A DNA stretch of 64,000 nt from CAJINA01 sp964636125 (GTDB taxonomy: Bacteria; Desulfobacterota; Desulfobacteria; Desulfobacterales; CAJINA01), in the NCBI GenBank assembly GCA_964636125.1, contig CAZWPX010000024.1, forward strand, positions 9,869-73,868, read 5' to 3'. Below are positions 59,177-64,000 of the stretch, piece after piece; the stretch's first letter is position 1, and each line of letters begins with the position of its first letter. The position numbers and the translations under genes were made by a program. The notes under the pieces were generated by a model. That model was not told the DNA's origin and did no database searches. It saw nothing but the letters and a program-made list of their open reading frames with translations.

Positions 59177-59254
59177 TCATTCCCCTTTATGGTTGGTTGC
59201 AGCTTCGCAAGCATACAGGTCACTCAAAATTTCGTTAATATTTGGATGTTTCAT
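59177..59254 (-). CDS. Possible 25-aa leader ORF upstream of giant gene 2
   Basis: An ATG at 59254 opens 25 codons (MKHPNINEILSDLYACEAAT, then NHKGE) ending in TGA 3 nt before the giant ATG. It starts just after the terminator hairpin and contains the giant gene's ribosome-binding site. No ribosome-binding site of its own is visible and no family is recognised. It may be a leader peptide coupled to the giant gene, or chance. Confidence 0.2.
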   Translation of the reverse strand: MKHPNINEILSDLYACEAATNHKGE

Positions 59255-59268
59255 ATTTTTAAAAATAC

Positions 59269-59302
59269 AAAACGCCCATTTCGCAATCGAAATGGGCGTT
59301 TT
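59269..59302. terminator. Strong bidirectional hairpin terminator
   Basis: A perfect 15-bp inverted repeat, AAAACGCCCATTTCG at 59269-59283 and its complement at 59288-59302, with a 4-nt loop (CAAT). On the minus strand it is followed by TTTTGTATTTTT, on the plus strand by TTTTATTTG, so it could stop transcription both ways. It separates the cyclase-CHAT operon from giant gene 2, which therefore should have its own promoter in the 95 nt before its start. Confidence 0.85.
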
Positions 59303-59998
59303 ATTTGTGTTTGAATTTGCGCGTGCACCTGTAAGAAACAAAACACTACTGCTATAAAACAGAACAGTAAAAGTGCACTACTCACCGGCTCGAATCCCAT
59401 CCCCAGATCCAATCTCCCTTGATTTATCTCAGAACTACTTTGAACTCAGTTTGGCTTGAACTACAATTGCGTCATATTAGCGATTTAGGTGTTGAGGCTG
59501 AAGGCTGTTAGCAAAACCAAAACCTGAACTTCAACATCGAACGTTGAACACCAGAAAACCCTTGAACGTCGAACATCGAACATTGAACGTTGAACATCGA
59601 ATGTGGTGTCGCTATGCTCCATTATTAGAAAGATAGCTGTTTAGGTGGTAGGCTGTTAGCAACACCTTGAACCCCTAAAAACCTGAACGCTGAACGCCCA
59701 GCATCGAACGCTGAACCCTCTAAAAAGCCTGAACATCCAACGTCGAACACTGAACGTTGAACATCGAATGTGGTGTCGCTACACTCCTCAGTTTGATAAA
59801 ACCAAAAACGGAAAACGATATTACCTTTTGCTCTCTGCCGCAGGCAACTACCGCGAAATCCACGTCAAATTATTGTCTTTGATCTTGGCCTTCATTCAAT
59901 GTTCGACGTTGGACGTTCGATGTTCGACGTTCGTCTCTTGACCTTCCGCCCTTGCCCTTTCATTCTAAGTTCGACGTTGGACGTTCGATGTTCGACGT
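59303..59998. repeat. Composite heptamer-repeat region downstream of the cyclase-CHAT gene
   Basis: No convincing gene. 59303-59470 is unique sequence with nothing recognised. Then TTAGCGA, TTTAGGT, GTTGAGG, CTGAAGG, CTGTTAG at 59477-59511; a partial array near 59525; a 42-bp array at 59562-59603; GTCGCTATGCTCC at 59608-59620; TAGCTGT, TTAGGTG, GTAGGCT at 59634-59660; a partial array near 59686; a 42-bp array at 59729-59770; GTCGCTACACTCC at 59775-59787; and opposite-orientation 42-bp arrays at 59893-59934 and 59961-60002. The last overlaps the TGA stop of the cyclase-CHAT gene (59999-60001). Confidence 0.85.
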
Positions 59999-62900
59999 TC
60001 AGTCCTTGCCCTTCACCCTTCTCTTCTCCTTCACCCGCTGCCCCACGGTCAGCGTCCCATCACCTTTCACCACACTGACCAAACTGGTGTCAGCCTGGGT
60101 GGAGATTACTTCCAGAACTGCACCGGTCCGGGCTGCTTTAAACCGGATGCCTTCCGTGACACCAACCAGAGATCCGATATTGATGAGTACATCCTCTCCG
60201 CTGATCTCCTTGACCTTGCCTTTGAGGACGTACTTCTTACTGAGCTTTTGGATCAAAGCCTTGGAAAGCGGATCGACCAGTTGGGCGGCTTGCCCTTCCC
60301 CTTCCAGGGTTTCACTCAGGGCGGCCGACACCTTACCTGTCTCAGTCTCGATCAGCCGCAAAGCCACCTGGGTCTGGGGGCCGGAATAGGTAATCATACC
60401 GGAAAGGATCAACCGGGCCGCCATAATCTTTCCCAAGGAAAGCGCAGTTCTCCGGTCTGTGAGCTGGGAACTGCCCAGTTTGAGTTCTTCGAGCAGTTTG
60501 TCAAACAGCGCCCGCTCGACTACCTGGGCCCTGCTTTTCTCGATCAGTGCCTCGGTAAGCCCGGACGCGAGCAATCTGTCTTCACCTTCAGCCAGGGAGT
60601 ATCCGCTTGCCTGGAAATCCATAATCCAGACCGTCAGGGGCTTTGATGTCCAGCCGTCGGAAGGCAGGGCCCGGGGCGGTGACTGCATGCTCTCCAGCAA
60701 CTCGCTCACCAGTTTATCAATCTTGGCCCGCTTTTCCTTGTCCTGACTCAGGGCCGCTTTTCTTTTGGTGTCCCGGGCAAAAGCTGCCAGGGACTGATTG
60801 TTCGGTGCAATTTTGCCAGCCCGGTCCAACAGCTTAAGGGCATCGTCGTATTTCCCGCCTTGTTCCAGGATAAATGCCTGGCCCAGGTAGGCCTGACTGT
60901 TTTGCGGGGCCGCGGTAGAAGCCTGTTTGTAGTAATCAAGGGCCTGTCCCGACTGTTTCTCCAAAGAGGCAATGCGACCAAGCCCCACCAGGGCAGCGGC
61001 CTTGTCCGCTTCTGAACCCTCATCCGCCTGCAGGGCCTTGCTGTACTCCGCTTTCGCAGCCACCAGATTACCATTGCGCAGGGCTATGTTGCCCCGGATC
61101 AGGTAGGTCAGGCGCAGGTCGGCATTCTTGCTCTCCAACGTGTCGCAGGCCTTGAGAGCCTCCGCGTAGTTGCCCTGCTGGTAATAGGCCTGGGCGGCCT
61201 GTTCGAATTCAGCGGTATCCTGCCTCAAGAAACCGGGATAGCCCCACAGAAGGATGGCCACTAAAATAGCGGCTGCCACAGAACCCAGGATAAAGGGCCA
61301 TTTCTTGCGAATCTCTTTTTTACCCCCGAAATCGATCACATCGCTGTCGGCCCGCACTTTTTCTTCCACATGGGCAAGGGGGACCGGCTCCGGTCTTTCC
61401 ACGACAGGTTCCGAATCTGTCGCCTGGGTCTGCCCCATGTAGTTGAAAGTCGGGTCCCCATAGAGCAGGTAACTGCCCCAGACAATGGTCTCTTCCCCAT
61501 ATTTTTCGACCAGGGCCCTTCTGGAGTCCCTGACCGCCGTGCCGATGGTCGCACCGTTAACCATTTGTTTGTAGAATTCTATGGCAAACCGATTGGAAGG
61601 CTCATCCAGAACCTCCCAGAAAGTGCCCACATAGTGTTTTACACCGGAAAGGACAAACGCATTGGCCAGTCCGAAGATCTCTTCATGGAAATTTTCTTTG
61701 ATAGACCAGTCTTCGGTCCGGGCGGACTGGCAGGCATTTGAGAAAATGAGGGCCGGCATGGCACCGGCACCGGCCATCTTGATGATATCCCGGGACATGA
61801 GATTGCCGGACGTCAGGCGCCAGCCGCTGTTTTGGGGGTTGCCGCTATCGTAATCGGCATGCCCGGCAAAATGAACAAAATCAAAATTCCGGATTTTCTG
61901 TTTGATAAAATCCGGGGTAATGTCATCCGAGCGCAGCACGCCGTTGATCAGTTCGCCGTGGCTGTCCACATAATTCCGGATTTGGGTACCTTCCTGATAA
62001 GCCCCCTTGAGATCCCCCTTGGGATCGGCCATTATCAGCATCTTCAACGGACGGGCCAGGCTCCGGGCCACCCGGTTTTCAACCACATTCTGGCGGGTTC
62101 TCACGGACCTTCCCATGGAAAAGCGCTGGCATAAAAACTCCTTGCCATCGTGCAGCAGTTCCCAGGGAATCTGGACCAGGTGATCATCCAGATTGACGAT
62201 CAGGTGGTCGGCATCGGTTTCCCGGAGCTTTTCCTTGACCCGGTGGGTAAAGAGATCATCGGAAAACACCCGACCGATATCACGGAATTTGGTGAAAATA
62301 TCGCGGGTAATATACCCCTTGCGGTTGGTCTTGTTCAGGGTTTCAACCACCTCGCGGCAGCGGGCCTCGATTTTATCCATGGAGACGGGCAGCTCTTCGT
62401 AGTGTTTTACCGTGCTGGCCCCACCGGCAACCTGCTCATCGGCACTAATCTTGAGTTGGTTGCCATCTTTGGTAATATCCAATTGCAGGACCTTAACCGG
62501 GGTGAACTTGGCGTAACTCCGCACAGCCGTGTCCCCGAGATTGACAACCGGCTGGTCCGCCGCCGTGGCGGTGTCTTCGCCCTGCCAGATCACCCGGTAA
62601 AGCTCAAGCGCCTCGTCCTTGCCTTTCACCTCAATCTTTTTGTGAAAGCGGCAGATCATATCCTCGCTGTCGCACACCCGGTCATAAACCTTCCTGGATA
62701 TGAGAATCTGATCGGCCACAGCCTGGGACTGGATCCGGGAAGCCGTATTGACCACATCCCCGGCGATGTGGTCTTTATCGACGAGAATTTTCCCGTGATT
62801 GATGCCCACGTGGATGTGCAGGTGATCTGTTTCATTGGTCTCGGCATTATACTCTGCCAGCGCTTCCTGGGCTTCCATGGTGCACTGGACCGCGGCCTGG

Positions 62901-63190
62901 GTATCTTCAAAAGAGATCATCAGCCCGTCGCCCATGATGGCGAGAATTTTACCGCCATGCGACTCGATGATGGGAAACACAATGTCGTGGTGTTTCTGGA
63001 TCCAGGCCCGCCCTCGCAAGTCCCCGTGCGTGTCCATAAATTTGGTGTAACCGGATACATCTGAAAAGACGATGGTCAGCTCTTTGGTGAACTTATTTTT
63101 AAGGATATCATCAAGCTTGCGCTGCTGTTTGAGGACGTCCTCGATTTTTTCGTGCTCGGAATGGGCGTCACTGTTACTATCAGAACTCAT
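59999..63190 (-). CDS. Nucleotide cyclase-CHAT protease-TPR-CsgG/FlgT-like membrane protein
   Basis: 1,063 residues. Residues 37-205 are a class III adenylate/guanylate cyclase catalytic domain with metal ligands Asp44 (FSDVSGYT) and Asp88 (MGDGLMISF) and transition-state Asn148/Arg152 (DVVNTASR). The substrate-selecting Lys position before MGD is Ala84. Residues about 320-585 are a CHAT domain (caspase-like) with His444 (FAGHAD) and Cys487 (SNACQSA). KKEIRKK precedes one membrane helix (632-650), predicting cyclase and CHAT in the cytoplasm and the rest in the periplasm. The rest has TPRs (657-805), a CsgG/FlgT-like domain (851-965; MDFQASG, QVVERALFDKLLEE) and a FlgT-C-like end (988-1055). 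AAGGAG lies 7 nt before the ATG, which overlaps the stop of the anti-sigma-like gene, so translation is probably coupled. Likely a signal-responsive membrane protease; input, nucleotide and target are unknown. Confidence 0.88.
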   Translation of the reverse strand: MSSDSNSDAHSEHEKIEDVLKQQRKLDDILKNKFTKELTIVFSDVSGYTKFMDTHGDLRGRAWIQKHHDIVFPIIESHGGKILAIMGDGLMISFEDTQAAVQCTMEAQEALAEYNAETNETDHLHIHVGINHGKILVDKDHIAGDVVNTASRIQSQAVADQILISRKVYDRVCDSEDMICRFHKKIEVKGKDEALELYRVIWQGEDTATAADQPVVNLGDTAVRSYAKFTPVKVLQLDITKDGNQLKISADEQVAGGASTVKHYEELPVSMDKIEARCREVVETLNKTNRKGYITRDIFTKFRDIGRVFSDDLFTHRVKEKLRETDADHLIVNLDDHLVQIPWELLHDGKEFLCQRFSMGRSVRTRQNVVENRVARSLARPLKMLIMADPKGDLKGAYQEGTQIRNYVDSHGELINGVLRSDDITPDFIKQKIRNFDFVHFAGHADYDSGNPQNSGWRLTSGNLMSRDIIKMAGAGAMPALIFSNACQSARTEDWSIKENFHEEIFGLANAFVLSGVKHYVGTFWEVLDEPSNRFAIEFYKQMVNGATIGTAVRDSRRALVEKYGEETIVWGSYLLYGDPTFNYMGQTQATDSEPVVERPEPVPLAHVEEKVRADSDVIDFGGKKEIRKKWPFILGSVAAAILVAILLWGYPGFLRQDTAEFEQAAQAYYQQGNYAEALKACDTLESKNADLRLTYLIRGNIALRNGNLVAAKAEYSKALQADEGSEADKAAALVGLGRIASLEKQSGQALDYYKQASTAAPQNSQAYLGQAFILEQGGKYDDALKLLDRAGKIAPNNQSLAAFARDTKRKAALSQDKEKRAKIDKLVSELLESMQSPPRALPSDGWTSKPLTVWIMDFQASGYSLAEGEDRLLASGLTEALIEKSRAQVVERALFDKLLEELKLGSSQLTDRRTALSLGKIMAARLILSGMITYSGPQTQVALRLIETETGKVSAALSETLEGEGQAAQLVDPLSKALIQKLSKKYVLKGKVKEISGEDVLINIGSLVGVTEGIRFKAARTGAVLEVISTQADTSLVSVVKGDGTLTVGQRVKEKRRVKGKD

Positions 63191-63845
63191 TAACAGTCTC
63201 CTTTATCTCAAACTTGTAGTTTCCGATTGCAGCGCCCTGTTTCAAGAAAACGAGGTGGTATTGACCAAAAGGAATGGCTTCAAAGACCACGTGGGCCCCG
63301 CTTAGAATCTCGGAAGAGACCTCGCGTGCGCCTTTTACCAGGGTCACGCGGGTCCCGGGATGTTTAGTTTTGCCTGAAACCATGCTCACACGTATGGTGG
63401 CCGTGTTATTGCCGGTTTTCTCAATTTCTATCCCGGCTTCAAAAGACCTGAATTTCTTTGTCACCTGGATCACATTGTCCGACACAATCTGCCACTCCCC
63501 CCTGACAGGTGCCAACTGGGCATGCCCCACGAATTCATGTGAAAACCAGCGGGAAACTTTTGAAGAAATTATCTTGAAGGAATTGCTTACCTTTTCGGTG
63601 GCCGACAAACCCTTTTCAGGAATCATGCCCTCAACAAGGGCCACGGCCTCACGGGTAACCCCCTCCGGTACGGGGCATGTATTGCGCGACTCGCCGCCCC
63701 GGATGAGTCCACCACCTATCTTAATCATATCCAGACACTGGTCGCAGTCCGCCAGGTGCGCTTGGGTTTCATCAAACTGTTGACCGGCAAGCCGGCCCTC
63801 CAGAAAATCCGCCAGCGTTTCTTCGTCAATGCATCTCTTTTCCAC
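63180..63845 (-). CDS. Zinc-finger anti-sigma-factor-like protein
   Basis: About 221 residues from the GTG at 63845, chosen because AGGAGG (63851-63856) lies 5 nt upstream; a GTG at 63869 would add eight residues but has no such site. The N-terminus has a zinc-binding anti-sigma motif, HLADCDQC (H-x3-C-x2-C), with an upstream Cys. The C-terminal half (from about residue 110) is predicted beta-rich, with TRVTLVKG and IPFGQYHLVFLK like carboxypeptidase-regulatory folds. No membrane helix is seen, so a cytoplasmic protein is likely. Anti-sigma proteins of this family hold ECF sigma factors inactive, but no sigma gene lies in the window; it could be upstream beyond the right edge. The reading frame overlaps the cyclase-CHAT gene by 11 nt, indicating a common operon and probably a joint role. 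Confidence 0.75.
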   Translation of the reverse strand: MEKRCIDEETLADFLEGRLAGQQFDETQAHLADCDQCLDMIKIGGGLIRGGESRNTCPVPEGVTREAVALVEGMIPEKGLSATEKVSNSFKIISSKVSRWFSHEFVGHAQLAPVRGEWQIVSDNVIQVTKKFRSFEAGIEIEKTGNNTATIRVSMVSGKTKHPGTRVTLVKGAREVSSEILSGAHVVFEAIPFGQYHLVFLKQGAAIGNYKFEIKETVNEF

Positions 63846-63881
63846 GGGGTCCTCCTGATCTTTTATCACCTATAATGAGCG

Positions 63882-63897
63882 TTTCAAATTTTTGAAA
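63882..63897. promoter_or_regulatory. Short inverted repeat upstream of the anti-sigma-like gene
   Basis: TTTCAAA and TTTGAAA separated by 2 nt, in the AT-rich 86-nt gap between the upstream gene fragment and the GTG start. It could be an operator or part of a promoter; no convincing -35/-10 pair could be fixed. Confidence 0.3.
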
Positions 63898-63931
63898 TAT
63901 TCAATCCAAGAAGATTTAAAAGGAATTAAAG

Positions 63932-64000
63932 CTATTTGAATTTCAAAAACATGGCACCCGCTGGGATTTCCAATTTCACCGCATCTACGGCGTCAAAAAT
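63932..64000 (-). CDS. C-terminal fragment of an unidentified gene
   Basis: An open frame enters from the right edge and ends at TAG (63932-63934). It gives 22 residues, including AVDAVKLEIPAGAMFLKFK, of protein-like composition. The family cannot be told. It lies 86 nt upstream of the anti-sigma-like gene on the same strand and may belong to the same operon. Confidence 0.45.
   Translation of the reverse strand: MFDAVDAVKLEIPAGAMFLKFK

Noticed and set aside
59174..59268. Sigma-70 promoter for giant gene 2
   Set aside because: AT-rich, but no -35/-10 pair with acceptable spacing could be fixed by eye.
59375..59410. tRNA-like T-arm (GGCTCGAATCCC) suggesting a tRNA or attachment site
   Set aside because: Neither strand forms the 5-bp T stem or an acceptor/anticodon fold, and no integrase or second att copy is seen.
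62150..63064. 304-aa plus-strand ORF opposite the cyclase-CHAT gene
   Set aside because: Antisense shadow of conserved cyclase and CHAT motifs; no domain recognised.

Overview
The window is gene-sparse by number and extreme by gene size. All seven recognisable complete genes, and a fragment at the right edge, lie on the minus strand, so transcription runs right to left. Two genes fill almost 50 kb and encode secreted proteins of 10,824 and 5,510 residues. An outer-membrane FadL-type barrel ending in Phe shows a Gram-negative (diderm) host. The dockerin-like C-terminal tails, caspase-like C13 and CHAT domains, DUF1566 modules and an anti-sigma/CHAT pair are a combination I associate with sulfate-reducing Desulfobacterota (Desulfobacteraceae/Desulfosarcina/Desulfonema-like). 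That placement is an inference from gene content; there is no rRNA or marker gene here to confirm it.

Layout in transcription order. (1) 63932-64000: C-terminal fragment of an unidentified gene. (2) 63180-63845: zinc-finger anti-sigma-like protein. It overlaps (3) 59999-63190, a 1,063-aa protein with an N-terminal class III nucleotide cyclase, a CHAT protease domain, one membrane helix, TPRs and a CsgG/FlgT-like C-terminus. (4) An 825-bp intergenic region with a strong terminator hairpin. (5) 26699-59173: giant protein 2 (Kelch, LamG, EAR/EPTP, PD40, DUF1566, Ig and FN3-like modules, C13 peptidase, dockerin-like tail). (6) 9774-26306: giant protein 1, a shorter paralogue with the same tail. 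(7) 5233-9408: secreted protein of carboxypeptidase-regulatory-like repeats plus a YVTN propeller. (8) 3305-4675: FadL/OmpP1-type porin. (9) 513-2903: subtilase with a dockerin-like tail.

The genes look like a cell-surface set. The two giants are probably exported by Sec and displayed as long strings of lectin-like domains and seven-bladed propellers. Both end in Ig-like domains, a caspase-fold peptidase and a dockerin-like tail, and the neighbouring subtilase carries the same kind of tail. The cyclase-CHAT protein is a plausible membrane sensor or protease, but nothing in the sequence links it directly to the giants.

The most unusual feature is between the genes. Six gene-free segments (five between genes, one at the left edge) hold degenerate heptanucleotide repeats of several families. 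The main family forms at least 16 arrays of exactly 42 bp (six heptamers). They have a fixed polarity: arrays near the 5' end of each gene face one way and those just after the preceding stop codon face the other, making long inverted repeats. These arrays also generate spurious ORFs and false N-terminal extensions on two of the genes.
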